Position numbers and translations under genes: made by a program
In this document: positions 42,749 through 51,483 of the stretch, piece by piece
How positions within the stretch are numbered: the stretch's first letter is position 1
Layout of the letters: every line of letters starts with the position of its first letter
The notes under the pieces: generated by a model
What the model was told of the DNA's origin: nothing
Seen by the model: only the letters and a program-made list of their open reading frames with translations
Database searches by the model: none
DNA from: Streptomyces diacarni
GTDB lineage: Bacteria; Actinomycetota; Actinomycetes; Streptomycetales; Streptomycetaceae
Length of the DNA stretch: 64,000 nucleotides
Assembly (NCBI RefSeq): GCF_003323715.1
Contig: NZ_QOIN01000049.1
Span: forward strand, 1-64,000
Reading direction: 5' to 3'

Positions 42749-44111
42749 GCGGCGATCGTAGGCGACGGCGCCGCTCCTGCGACGCGGCGGCGTACACCTC
42801 GGCGGTCGCCTCGGCCGCCGCGCCCCAGCCGAAGTTCTGGGCGTGGGCGGCCGCGGCGTCACCGAGCCGGTCGGTCAGCGCGGGGTCGTCGAGGAAGCGG
42901 CGCAGGGCCCGTGCGTAGCCGGCGGGCTCGTGCCCTTCGACGAGGAAACCGCTGTCGCCGTCCCGTACGACGACGGGCAGCCCGCCCACGGCGGCGGCCA
43001 CCACGGGCGTGCCGCAGGCCTGCGCCTCGGCGGCGACGAGACCGAAGGACTCGCTGTAGGACGGCATCACCAGCACGGACGCGGCCCGGTACCAGTCGGC
43101 GAGCTGTTCCTGGCCCACCGGCGGGCGGAAGTGCACCAGGTCGGCGATGCCGAGGCGGGCCGCCAGTTTCTGCAGCCCCTCGGGCTTGGCCAGGCCGCTG
43201 CCGCTGGGCCCGCCCACGACGGGGACGATCATGCGGCCGCGCAGCGAGGGGTCCTCGTCCACCAGCAGGGCGGCGGCGCGCAGCAGCACGTCGGGGGCCT
43301 TGAGGGGCTGTATGCGCCCGGCGAACAGGGGGATGAAGGCGTCGGGAGGCAGCCCGAGGCGGGCCCGCGCCGCGCTGCGGGCGCCGGAGGGGCGGAAGCG
43401 GTCGAGATTGACGCCGGGGTGGACGACGGCGGTGCGCTCCGCCGGCGCCTCGTAGTGGTGCATCAACTCGCCCGCCTCTTCCGCCGTGTTGGCAATGAGG
43501 CGGTCGGCGGCGCGCACGATCTGGGTCTCCCCGATGACGCGGGCGGCCGGCTCCGGGGTGTCGCCTGCGGCGAGGGCGGCGTTCTTGACCTTGGCCATCG
43601 TGTGCATGGCGTGCACCAGGGGCACGCCCCAGCGCTGCGCCGCCAGCCAGCCGACGTGCCCGGAGAGCCAGTAGTGGGAGTGCACCAGGTCGTAGTAGCC
43701 GGCCCTGTGCCCCGCCCACACCTGCATCACGCCGTGCGTGAAGGCGCACAGCTGCGCGGGCAGCTCCTCCTTGGACAGCCCCTCGTAGGGCCCCGCGTCG
43801 ATGTGCCGGACCAGCACACCGGGGACCAGCTCGACGGTGGGTTCGAGCGCGCCTGTCGTCGCCCGCGTGAAGATCTCCACCTCGGTGCCCTGCGCCGCCA
43901 GCTGCCGGGCGAGCTCCACGATGTAGACGTTCATGCCGCCCGCGTCGCCGGTGCCCGGCTGGTGCAGCGGGGAGGTGTGGACGCTGAGCATGGCCACCCT
44001 GCGGACACGGCGGGCGGCCCCGGACAGCCTGAGCAGCGCGCTCCTGGGCTGGTGTGTCCGGGACGGGTGACTGCCGCGCCGCTGACCGAGCCGGGACACG
44101 TAATGGCTCAC
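42741..44111 (-). CDS. mshA: D-inositol-3-phosphate glycosyltransferase MshA
   Basis: A 456-residue GT-B glycosyltransferase from GTG 44111 with GGAGGAGG upstream. Family features are AMLSVHTSPLHQPGTGDAGG with GGMNVYIVELAR, the donor-site VVHPGVNLDRFRP and FAGRIQPLKAPDVLLRAAAL, and the EX7E region SYSESFGLVAAEAQACGTPV. It transfers GlcNAc from UDP-GlcNAc to inositol 3-phosphate, the first step of mycothiol synthesis. The N-terminal 38 residues are a Streptomyces-type extension. It runs divergently from a methyltransferase gene. Confidence 0.93.
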   Translation of the reverse strand: MSHYVSRLGQRRGSHPSRTHQPRSALLRLSGAARRVRRVAMLSVHTSPLHQPGTGDAGGMNVYIVELARQLAAQGTEVEIFTRATTGALEPTVELVPGVLVRHIDAGPYEGLSKEELPAQLCAFTHGVMQVWAGHRAGYYDLVHSHYWLSGHVGWLAAQRWGVPLVHAMHTMAKVKNAALAAGDTPEPAARVIGETQIVRAADRLIANTAEEAGELMHHYEAPAERTAVVHPGVNLDRFRPSGARSAARARLGLPPDAFIPLFAGRIQPLKAPDVLLRAAALLVDEDPSLRGRMIVPVVGGPSGSGLAKPEGLQKLAARLGIADLVHFRPPVGQEQLADWYRAASVLVMPSYSESFGLVAAEAQACGTPVVAAAVGGLPVVVRDGDSGFLVEGHEPAGYARALRRFLDDPALTDRLGDAAAAHAQNFGWGAAAEATAEVYAAASQERRRRLRSPHG

Positions 44112-44253
44112 GGTGCCGATGCCTCCTCCGGGTGCGGATGTGCTCACGGTGCGGAGCCGGGTGTCGCGGGCCCTCGACGGAGAACAGCGGAAAGGTTGCC
44201 TCCTCTTCCCACTTTGCCGAATCGTGACCGAAGGCGCCCGGCGCGGCCCCTCG

Positions 44254-44259
44254 TATGCT
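44254..44259 (+). promoter_or_regulatory. -10 element of the methyltransferase gene
   Basis: TATGCT ends 6 nt before ATG 44266 and no Shine-Dalgarno is present, predicting a leaderless transcript. Confidence 0.5.
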
Positions 44260-44265
44260 CGTGCC

Positions 44266-45105
44266 ATGCCCGCACGTCCCGCCGCACCGTCCCGCCCCGT
44301 CGGCACGGTCACGCGCGGGACGACGAACCCGAACCGGCTACGCCGGATGGACCGCTGGATCGCCGCCGCGCACGGCCCGGCACTGCGCCGCTCCCTCCTC
44401 CACCCCACCGCCGTCGACCTGGGATACGGGGCGGCGCCCTGGACCGCCGTCGAGCTGTTGGAGCGGCTGCGGACGGTCCGTAAGGACGTGCACGTCTACG
44501 GCGTCGAGATCGACCCCGAGCGGGTCGCGGCCGCACGCCCGTACGAGCGCGACGGGCTGGCGTTCGTCCGGGGCGGCTTCGAGCTGCCCGTCGGCGGCGT
44601 CACCCGCGGCGGGAGCCGCGGCCTGAGCCTGATCCGCGCCGCGAACGTGCTCCGCCAGTACCCGGAGGCGGACGTGGCGCCCGCCTGGGCGCGGCTGTGC
44701 GCACGGCTCGCGCCGGACGGCCTGCTGGTCGAAGGCACCTGCGACGAGATCGGCCGCCGCCACGTGTGGGTCGCGCTCGGCCCCGAAGGGCCCCGCACGG
44801 TGACCTTCGCAGCCCGCCTCGCCACCCTCGACGCGCCTTCCGACCTGGCCGAACGCCTCCCCAAAGCGCTCATCCACCGCAACGTGCCCGGCGAACCCGT
44901 GCACGCGTTCCTGCGCGACTTCGACCGCGCCTGGGCCGCCGCCTCCCCCTACGGCGCACTCGGCGCCCGCCAACGCTGGATACGCGCCGCCCAGGCGCTG
45001 AGTGCCGACTGGCCGCTGGCCGACGACCCCCGCCGCCGGCGCCAGGGCGAGCTGACCGTGCACTGGCACGCGCTCGCGCCACGCGGTGCGACCGCGTCGA
45101 ACTGA
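44266..45105 (+). CDS. Class I SAM-dependent methyltransferase-like protein
   Basis: A 279-residue Rossmann methyltransferase-like protein. Motif I is AVDLGYGAAPWTAVELLERL, the acidic strand end is VYGVEIDPERVAA, and a later segment has LSLIRAANVLRQYPEADVAP and LAPDGLLVEGTCDEIGRRHV. It belongs to a family conserved beside mshA in Streptomyces. The acceptor is unknown. The last codons lie in the first copy of a 30-bp tandem repeat, so the C-terminus may vary between strains. Confidence 0.75.
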   Translation: MPARPAAPSRPVGTVTRGTTNPNRLRRMDRWIAAAHGPALRRSLLHPTAVDLGYGAAPWTAVELLERLRTVRKDVHVYGVEIDPERVAAARPYERDGLAFVRGGFELPVGGVTRGGSRGLSLIRAANVLRQYPEADVAPAWARLCARLAPDGLLVEGTCDEIGRRHVWVALGPEGPRTVTFAARLATLDAPSDLAERLPKALIHRNVPGEPVHAFLRDFDRAWAAASPYGALGARQRWIRAAQALSADWPLADDPRRRRQGELTVHWHALAPRGATASN

Positions 45106-45170
45106 CCGCCACACGGTGCGGCCGCGTCGAACTGACCGCCACACGGTGCGGCCGCGCCGAGCCGACCGCC
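45081..45170 (+). repeat. Three tandem 30-bp repeats at the methyltransferase 3' end
   Basis: Unit ACACGGTGCGGCCGCGTCGA followed by ACTGACCGCC, at 45081, 45111 and 45141. The first copy encodes the end of the methyltransferase, including its TGA; the later copies are untranslated. Differences: two in copy 1, three in copy 3. Confidence 0.85.
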
Positions 45171-45239
45171 ACGCTCGCGGAGGGACCGCCGCTCTCGTGC
45201 CGCCGCCGGGTGGCGCCGGGCGGGCCGAGGAGGCGCGCG

Positions 45240-46433
45240 CTACAGGGGGTCAGGGCCGGGGGATGTCAGCAGGCCGGGGGTCCAGTGGTGGCCGAAGGCG
45301 AAGCGGGCGGCCTCGACCTCGTGGCGCTGATCGGCGTGCAGCACACCGAGCGCGTAGGCCGTGGCCGGAGCGATGCGCGGAGTCGCCGCGGCCGAGGCGG
45401 CTGCCGCCGCGGCGGCAGCCGCCTGCCGGTGCCGCTCCAGCGCCTGTCCTGCGGACCGCGTCCGCGCGTCCGGCTCGCCCCGGGGCTCCAGCACCTCCTG
45501 GGCGTACCGGCACAGCCGCAGCAGCACCCGCACCTGGTCCCACGCGGCGTCCTGCCGGGCCTCGGTGGCCAGCGACCGCGCGAGCCCGTCCGCGTTGTAC
45601 GGCGCGCCCGCACGGGAGAGCGGGAGCACGGCGACGGCGTCGGCCAGCTGCCGCCGCGCCTGCTCGGCCAGCGGTTCGAGAACCGCCGGGGCGGGCAGGC
45701 CGATCCGCGCCTCGTCCGCGCGGAACGGGGCCTCCGACGCCAGCAGCGCCACCGCGTCCGCGACAGCGTGGAAGCGGGCCGAGCCCAGCGCCTGGAGCGC
45801 CGCCGAGTGGGCGCGCGTCCTGGCCAGGGTCAGCTGCCTGTCCAACAGCGCGCCCGCGCGGGCCGCACCCACCGGCAGCGCGCTCTTCGCCCGCGCCGCC
45901 GCCCCGGCCCGGTCCCCCGCCCGCGCGGGAGGCCCGGTAGACCGGTCCCCGGCGTCCGGCCCCTCGGGGTCCTGCACCGGCGAGGAGGGGCCCGCCAGCC
46001 GGTGCAGCGCGCCCAGCAGCCGCTCCAGTCGCGCCGCGTACGCGTGCTCGCGGCCCAGCGTGCCCGCCAGCCAGCCCAGTTCGGTGGTCAGGCTGTCGGC
46101 CCACGCCGCGTCGAGCAGCGGACGGTAGGTGAGCAGCGTGCCGCCCAGCCGGCGCGCCGCCGCCCGCAGGCCGTCCACAGCCTGCGCCGTACCGTCCCGC
46201 TCCGGGCCGGCTGCGCCGTCGTGGCCCGTACCGCCGCCGGAACCCCCCGCTCCGCCCGCTCCCCGGGCGTGCGCGCGCAGTGCGCGCAGGAACTCCGCCG
46301 CGCGCCCGTGCAGATAGCCTCCGAGCACGTCGGCGGCGCTGCCCGTCACCGCCGCAGGGACCGGCCCTTCCTCCTCCGCGTCCCGCGTACCGGCCACGGG
46401 CTCGACCACCATGTCCCGGCTCCGTCCGACCAT
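45240..46433 (-). CDS. CHAD domain protein beside ppk
   Basis: A 397-residue helical protein from ATG 46433, with GGGGAAGGGG upstream. It has the CHAD pattern of basic helices with repeated Arg, Lys and His: VDGLRAAARRLGGTLLTYRP, ELGWLAGTLGREHAYAARLE, and a second half ending PATAYALGVLHADQRHEVEA. CHAD domains bind polyphosphate. It lies downstream of ppk on the same strand, which strongly suggests a polyphosphate-binding role. An Ala-rich stretch and acidic loops are low complexity. The frame is open upstream through two 18-bp DNA repeats, so the start is a choice. Confidence 0.8.
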   Translation of the reverse strand: MVGRSRDMVVEPVAGTRDAEEEGPVPAAVTGSAADVLGGYLHGRAAEFLRALRAHARGAGGAGGSGGGTGHDGAAGPERDGTAQAVDGLRAAARRLGGTLLTYRPLLDAAWADSLTTELGWLAGTLGREHAYAARLERLLGALHRLAGPSSPVQDPEGPDAGDRSTGPPARAGDRAGAAARAKSALPVGAARAGALLDRQLTLARTRAHSAALQALGSARFHAVADAVALLASEAPFRADEARIGLPAPAVLEPLAEQARRQLADAVAVLPLSRAGAPYNADGLARSLATEARQDAAWDQVRVLLRLCRYAQEVLEPRGEPDARTRSAGQALERHRQAAAAAAAAASAAATPRIAPATAYALGVLHADQRHEVEAARFAFGHHWTPGLLTSPGPDPL

Positions 46434-46455
46434 CACGACCCCTTCCCCGCCTCGC

Positions 46456-46496
46456 ACGGACGCCCCGGCTCGCACGGACGCCCCGGCTCGCACGTT
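46456..46496 (-). repeat. 18-bp repeats between ppk and the CHAD gene
   Basis: GCACGGACGCCCCGGCTC occurs twice in tandem plus a partial third copy (46456-46496). If translated upstream of ATG 46433 it would give RAGASVRAGASV, which I consider non-coding. Confidence 0.7.
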
Positions 46497-46539
46497 CGCC
46501 GCGTGCTCGCGCCGTGCGAGTGCCGGCCGAGGCCGGCGC

Positions 46540-48750
46540 TCATGTCGCCACCGTCGGGCCGCGCTTGCGCCGCCGCCCCTCGATCAGCAGCTCCTGCACG
46601 TTCGGCAGCGGCTGCCCTTCCCCGTCGGCCGCCTGCGCGTGGCGCGTCCACACCCCGTCGGGCCCCAGGTGCCACGACGCGGTCGTGTCCGCCATGCCCG
46701 TGGTCAGCAGCCGGTTCAAGGACGTCCGGTGGGTGGGGTCGGTCACCCGCACCAGCGCCTCGATGCGCCGGTCCAGGTTGCGGTGCATCATGTCCGCGCT
46801 GCCCAGCCACACCTCGGGATCGCCGCCCTGCGCGAAGCTGAAGACGCGGGAGTGCTCCAGGAACCGGCCCAGCACACTGCGCACGCGGATGTTGTCGCTG
46901 AGGCCCGGCACCCCGGGGCGCAGCGCGCAGATGCCTCGCACCCACACGTCCACCGGCACGCCCGCCATGGAGGCGCGGTAGAGCGCGTCGCACACCGCCT
47001 CGTCCACGATGGAGTTGACCTTGATCCGTACATACGCCTCGCGCCCGGCTCTGTGGTGGGTGACCTCCTTCTTGATGCGGGAGACCAGCCCCTCCCGCAC
47101 CGAGTGCGGGGCGACCAGCAGCCGCCGGTAGGTCTCGCGCCGCGAGTAGCCCGAGAGCCGGTTGAACAGGTCCGACAGGTCGGCGCCCACCTGCTGGTCC
47201 GCGGTCAGCAGGCCGAGGTCCTCGTACAGCCGCGCCGTCTTGGGGTGGTAGTTGCCGGTGCCGACGTGCGCGTACCGGCGCAGCACCTCGTCCTCCTGCC
47301 GCACCACCAGCGACAGCTTGCAGTGCGTCTTGAGCCCCACCAGGCCGTAGACGACATGGCATCCCGCCTCTTCCAGCTTCCGCGCCCACTTGATGTTGGC
47401 CTGCTCGTCGAAGCGGGCCTTGAGCTCCACGAGGACCAGCACCTGCTTGCCCGACTCGGCCGCGTCGATCAGCGCGTCCACGATCGGCGAGTCGCCCGAG
47501 GTGCGGTACAGGGTCTGCTTGATGGCCAGTACGCCCGGGTCGGCCGCGGCCTGCTCCAGGAACGCCTGCACGGAGGTGGAGAACGAGTCGTAGGGGTGGT
47601 GCAGCAGCACGTCGCGTTCGCGCAGCGCGGCGAAGATGTCGGGGGGCGACGCCGACTCCACCTCCGCCAGGGCCCGGTGCGTTCCCGCCACGAACTTCGG
47701 GTACTTGAGCTCGGGCCGGTCCATGGCCGAGGCGATGCCCGAGAGCCCCGTGAGGTCCAGCGGGCCCGGCAGCGGATACACCTCCGCCTCGCCGACCTTC
47801 AGCTCCCGCACCAGCAGATCCAGCACGTACGGGTCGATGGACTCCTCGACCTCCAGCCGGACCGGGGGGCCGAAGCGGCGCCGCATCAGCTCCTTCTCCA
47901 GCGCCTGGAGGAGGTTCTCCGCGTCGTCCTCCTCCACCTCCAGGTCCTCGTTCCGCGTCACCCGGAACATGTGGTGGCCCAGCACCTCCATGCCGGGGAA
48001 GAGTTCCTCCAGGTGGGCGGCGATGACGTCTTCGAGCGGCACGTAACGGTGCGGGGAGGCCTCCAGGAACCGCGGCAGCAGCGGCGGAACCTTCACCCGC
48101 GCGAAGTGGTGGTGCCCGCTGACGGGGTTGCGGACGACCACCGCCAGGTTCAGCGACAGACCCGAGATGTAGGGGAAGGGGTGCGCGGGGTCCACCGCCA
48201 GCGGCGTGAGCACCGGGTAGATCTGCTGCCGGAACATGCGAAACAGCCGCGCCTGTTCCTTCTCCGTCAACGCGGCCCAGCGGATCAGGTGCAGCCCCTC
48301 CTGCGCCAGCGCCGGCGCCACGTCCTGCTGGTAGCACGCGGCGTGCCGTGCCATCAGTTCGCGGGACCGGCTCCAGATCCCCTCCAGCACCTCGCGCGGC
48401 TGGAGCCCCGAAGCGCTGCGCGTCGCCACGCCCGTCGCTATCCGCCGCTTGAGCCCCGCGACCCGCACCATGAAGAACTCGTCGAGGTTGCTCGCGAAGA
48501 TCGCCAGGAAGTTCGCCCGTTCGAGCAGCGGGGTACGCGGGTCCTCCGCCAGTTCGAGCACCCGCTCGTTGAACGCGAGCCAGCTGCGTTCGCGGTCCAG
48601 GAACCGGTCGGCGGGCAGGTCTGCGGCGGTGTGCGCCGGGTGGCCGCCGCCGTCCTCGAAACTGTCGACATCCGAGTCGATGTCCGGGTCAAGGCCCAGG
48701 TCGGGGCCCGCGCCGGGAACATTGCTGGGGCGGTGCGGTTGCTGGGTCAT
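46540..48750 (-). CDS. ppk: Polyphosphate kinase
   Basis: A 736-residue PPK1 from ATG 48750. Residues 1-50 are a variable acidic start. The N domain begins RFLDRERSWLAFNERVLELA. The head and two C-terminal PLD-like domains contain the phospho-accepting His in YAHVGTGNYHPKTARLYEDL and the second His in WLGSADMMHRNLDRRIEALV. It reversibly makes polyphosphate from ATP. The CHAD gene follows it. A PHO-box-like sequence lies about 95 bp upstream, in line with PhoP control reported for ppk in Streptomyces. Confidence 0.95.
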   Translation of the reverse strand: MTQQPHRPSNVPGAGPDLGLDPDIDSDVDSFEDGGGHPAHTAADLPADRFLDRERSWLAFNERVLELAEDPRTPLLERANFLAIFASNLDEFFMVRVAGLKRRIATGVATRSASGLQPREVLEGIWSRSRELMARHAACYQQDVAPALAQEGLHLIRWAALTEKEQARLFRMFRQQIYPVLTPLAVDPAHPFPYISGLSLNLAVVVRNPVSGHHHFARVKVPPLLPRFLEASPHRYVPLEDVIAAHLEELFPGMEVLGHHMFRVTRNEDLEVEEDDAENLLQALEKELMRRRFGPPVRLEVEESIDPYVLDLLVRELKVGEAEVYPLPGPLDLTGLSGIASAMDRPELKYPKFVAGTHRALAEVESASPPDIFAALRERDVLLHHPYDSFSTSVQAFLEQAAADPGVLAIKQTLYRTSGDSPIVDALIDAAESGKQVLVLVELKARFDEQANIKWARKLEEAGCHVVYGLVGLKTHCKLSLVVRQEDEVLRRYAHVGTGNYHPKTARLYEDLGLLTADQQVGADLSDLFNRLSGYSRRETYRRLLVAPHSVREGLVSRIKKEVTHHRAGREAYVRIKVNSIVDEAVCDALYRASMAGVPVDVWVRGICALRPGVPGLSDNIRVRSVLGRFLEHSRVFSFAQGGDPEVWLGSADMMHRNLDRRIEALVRVTDPTHRTSLNRLLTTGMADTTASWHLGPDGVWTRHAQAADGEGQPLPNVQELLIEGRRRKRGPTVAT

Positions 48751-48833
48751 ACCGCCATTGTCGATGCTCTTCACGAGGATGAGGCGGGGCATTTCGCGAG
48801 CCTCGCAAGCGAGTTTGAATCGCTGGTTACGCC

Positions 48834-48855
48834 CACATGGCAACCCGGGGTGACC
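48834..48855 (-). promoter_or_regulatory. PHO-box-like repeats upstream of ppk
   Basis: On the minus strand GGTCACCCCGG is followed in 11-bp register by GTTGCCATGTG. The first unit fits the PhoP direct-repeat pattern well, the second poorly. A 7-bp inverted repeat GGCAACC/GGTTGCC (48839-48864) overlaps it. Confidence 0.35.
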
Positions 48856-48944
48856 CTGGTTGCCCCGGAGTTCGCCGCGCCTGCCGGCGCCCCTCCCCGG
48901 CCGCGCTGGGGCGGCCGGGACGCGGGGACGGCCGCAGGCGGCTC

Positions 48945-49844
48945 CTACGTTTCGGTGCGGTACATCAGGTCGGTCTCGTAGGTGCTGAAGCCGAGGGCCT
49001 CGTAGACCCTGACGGCGGCCACGTTGTCGGCGTCGACGTACAGCATGGCCGTCGGCAGTCCCCGGTCCCGCGCGAGGTGGCGGAGACCGATGGTGGTGAG
49101 GGCCTTGCCGAGGCCGCCGCCCTGTTCGCCGGGGGCGACGCCGAGTACGTACACCTCGCCGAGACCCTCCGCCGCGTGCACCTTGGTCCAGTGGAAGGCG
49201 ATCAGGCGTCCGCCGCGTTCGGCGAGGAAGAAGCCCGCGGGGTCGAACCACTCCTCCGCCTTGCGGTCGTCGAGGTCGCGCTGGGTGAGTCCGCCCTGCT
49301 CGGGGTGGTGGGCGAAAGCGGCGGCGTTGAGCGCCAGCCAGTCCGCGTCGTCCTCGCCGGCCCTGAAGGTCCTGACGGTGACCCCTTCGGGGAGTGTGGG
49401 CTCGGGCTGGTCCCAGCCGGCCAGCGGCCGCCGCAGCTGCCGCAGTTCGCGGAAGAGGGTGAGGCCGAGGCTCTGGGCGAGATGGCGGGCGGCGGGGTGC
49501 CCGCCGTGCGCCCACAGGCGCAGCCGCCGCCCTGACATCTCCAGCAGGGCCTGGCCGAGCCGCCTGCCGTGGCCGTTCCCGCGCGCTGCCGGGGCGACGA
49601 CGAGTTCGGCGGCGGGCGCCTCCACGGGGTCGGTGTCCTCGAGTTGCGCGTACCCGGCCAGGGTGCCGTCGCCGGTGCGCAGCAGCAGGTGGCGGACCGC
49701 CTCGCGGGGGCCGCCGCGCAGGTGGATGCGGCCCTGTTCGGACACGGCGGCCTGGCCGTCCTGCCGCGCGGCCTCCTCGATCAGCGCCTGGACCTCGGGT
49801 ACGACGCCTGCGGGTACCTCGTCCACAACTTCCACGTCACTCAT
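48945..49844 (-). CDS. mshD: Mycothiol synthase MshD
   Basis: A 299-residue protein with two GNAT domains. The first (about 1-140) contains ELVVAPAARGNGHGRRLGQA. The second (about 150-299) contains the active acetyl-CoA loop VYVLGVAPGEQGGGLGKALT and ends GFSTYETDLMYRTET. MshD acetylates cysteinyl-glucosaminyl-inositol to mycothiol, the main thiol of actinobacteria. The linker WDQPEPTLPEGVTVRTFRAG and WTKVH are MshD-typical. Its start lies 11 bp after the upstream histidine kinase stop, on the same strand. Confidence 0.93.
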   Translation of the reverse strand: MSDVEVVDEVPAGVVPEVQALIEEAARQDGQAAVSEQGRIHLRGGPREAVRHLLLRTGDGTLAGYAQLEDTDPVEAPAAELVVAPAARGNGHGRRLGQALLEMSGRRLRLWAHGGHPAARHLAQSLGLTLFRELRQLRRPLAGWDQPEPTLPEGVTVRTFRAGEDDADWLALNAAAFAHHPEQGGLTQRDLDDRKAEEWFDPAGFFLAERGGRLIAFHWTKVHAAEGLGEVYVLGVAPGEQGGGLGKALTTIGLRHLARDRGLPTAMLYVDADNVAAVRVYEALGFSTYETDLMYRTET

Positions 49845-49854
49845 GGGACCGACC

Positions 49855-51483
49855 CTACGGCGAAGGGGCTCTGGGGGGTGCCGTGGGCGCCCCGGGCAGC
49901 CGGAGCACCGCCTCGGTGCCGGGCCCGCCGTCCTCGGGCCGCCGCAGCCACACCTGCCCGCCGCTCTGCGCGACCGTGCGGGCGACGATGGACAGGCCAA
50001 GGCCCGAGCCCGGCAGGCTGCGCGCCGAGGGGGAGCGCCAGAAGCGGTCGAAGACGTGCGGGAGGTCCTCGGTGGGCACGCCGGGCCCGTGGTCGCGCAC
50101 CGTCAGTGTTCCGCCGTGCAGCGCGGTGCGCACGGTGCCGCCCTCGGGGCTGAACTTGATCGCGTTGTCCAGCAGGTTGACCACGGACCGCTCCAGTGCG
50201 GCGGGCTCGCCGCGCACGTACCAGGGCTCCAGCGCGGTCGTCAGGGTGAGCCGCGGTCCGCGCGGGCGCACCCGGTCGACGGCGCGTTCGACGATCTCGT
50301 GCAGTCCGACGATGCCGCTGTGCGCCGGGTCGCCGGGCTCGCCCGGCACGCTCCCGGCGGCCGTACCGGTGCCCGGGCCCGTACCGGTGCCCGGGCCTGC
50401 GCCTGCGCCTGCGCCTGCGCCTGCGCCTGCGCCTGCGGCGAACGTTCCGTGCGGGCGGGAGAGCTCTTGCAGGTCGCCGATGAGCGCGCCGAGTTCGGTC
50501 ATCTGCGCCTGCACAGAGGCCAGCAGTTCCCTGCGGTCGTCCTCGGGCAGTGCGCGCCCGGTCTCCTCACTGCGGACCAGCAGGTCGATGTTGGTGCGCA
50601 GCGAGGTGAGCGGGGTGCGCAGCTCGTGCCCCGCGTCGGCGATAAGCTGCTGCTGGAGTTCGCGGGAGCTGGCCAGGGCCTCGGTCATCGCGTTGAAGGA
50701 GCGGGAGAGGCGGGCGATCTCGTCGTCGCCCTCGGCGGGGATGCGCACGGCCAGGTCCTCGGTGCGGGCGATGTGTTCGACCGCACCGGTGAGCCGGTCG
50801 ACGGGGCGCAGTCCGGCGCGGGCGAGGGCGACTCCGGCGCCCGCGGCGCCCAGGACGCCGGCGCCGCCGACCAGGGCGAGGATGAGCGCGAGCTGGCGCA
50901 GCGACTCGTCGATCTCGGTCAGGGGCCGGGCCAGCGAGACGGCGAGCCCCGTGCCGGGCACCTGGGTGGTGCGCACCCGGTACTCGGTGCCGTTGGAAGC
51001 GCGCGCGGTGTGCAGGGACTGGCTGCGGTCGCGCTCGGCGACACCGACGTCGGCGGTGGTCACATCGAGTTTGCGGCCGACGATCACGCAGCTGCCGCCG
51101 GAGGTGTCGACGACCTGCACGGTGGCGCCGAAGGGGTTGGGCGCCGGCTGGTCGGGCGGGGTGCACTGGCCGGAGCGGACGCGGTCGACGACGGCGCTGG
51201 GCGCGACGGAGTTGTCGCGCAGCGAGTCGTCGAGGGAGCTGAGCAGCTGGGCCCTCACCAGGAACCAGCAGGTGGTCGCGCAGGCGGCGACGGCGAGCGC
51301 GACCGTCGCCGCGGCCAGCATCGCCAGGCGCCCGCGCAGCGGCATGGAGACGGCGCGCGCGCCCTCGCGCCGCAGCCGGAACCAGACCCTCCGCGGGCTC
51401 GGCCCCGGGCTCGGACTCGGATGCGGAGGAGGGCCCGGGGTGGGAGCGGTGTGCGGCGGCGTGCCGGGGGCGCCGTGGGTCAC
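49855..51483 (-). CDS. Sensor histidine kinase
   Basis: A 542-residue membrane kinase. The Pro-rich N-terminus is followed by helix 1 (LAMLAAATVALAVAACATTC), an extracellular domain with Cys in SGQCTPP and GGSCVIV, helix 2 (LALILALVGGAGVLGAAGAG), HAMP, H-box ADAGHELRTPLTSL, N-box LLDNAIKFSPEG and G-boxes DHGPGVP and GSGLGLSIV. Between the dimerisation domain and the ATPase is a Gly/Ala-Pro-Thr loop encoded by tandem repeats. It overlaps the response regulator by 4 bp. The signal is unknown. Confidence 0.88.
   Translation of the reverse strand: MTHGAPGTPPHTAPTPGPPPHPSPSPGPSPRRVWFRLRREGARAVSMPLRGRLAMLAAATVALAVAACATTCWFLVRAQLLSSLDDSLRDNSVAPSAVVDRVRSGQCTPPDQPAPNPFGATVQVVDTSGGSCVIVGRKLDVTTADVGVAERDRSQSLHTARASNGTEYRVRTTQVPGTGLAVSLARPLTEIDESLRQLALILALVGGAGVLGAAGAGVALARAGLRPVDRLTGAVEHIARTEDLAVRIPAEGDDEIARLSRSFNAMTEALASSRELQQQLIADAGHELRTPLTSLRTNIDLLVRSEETGRALPEDDRRELLASVQAQMTELGALIGDLQELSRPHGTFAAGAGAGAGAGAGAGPGTGTGPGTGTAAGSVPGEPGDPAHSGIVGLHEIVERAVDRVRPRGPRLTLTTALEPWYVRGEPAALERSVVNLLDNAIKFSPEGGTVRTALHGGTLTVRDHGPGVPTEDLPHVFDRFWRSPSARSLPGSGLGLSIVARTVAQSGGQVWLRRPEDGGPGTEAVLRLPGAPTAPPRAPSP
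50361..50436. repeat. Simple repeats inside the histidine kinase gene
   Basis: Two 18-bp units (CCGTACCGGTGCCCGGGC at 50361 and 50379) followed by seven copies of GCCTGC (50395-50436). They encode a Gly-Ala and Gly-Thr-Pro loop. Copy-number changes would stay in frame. Confidence 0.9.

Noticed and set aside
46411..48981. 856-codon + strand frame across the CHAD gene and ppk
   Set aside because: It is antisense to clear ppk motifs, Arg-rich and without domains.
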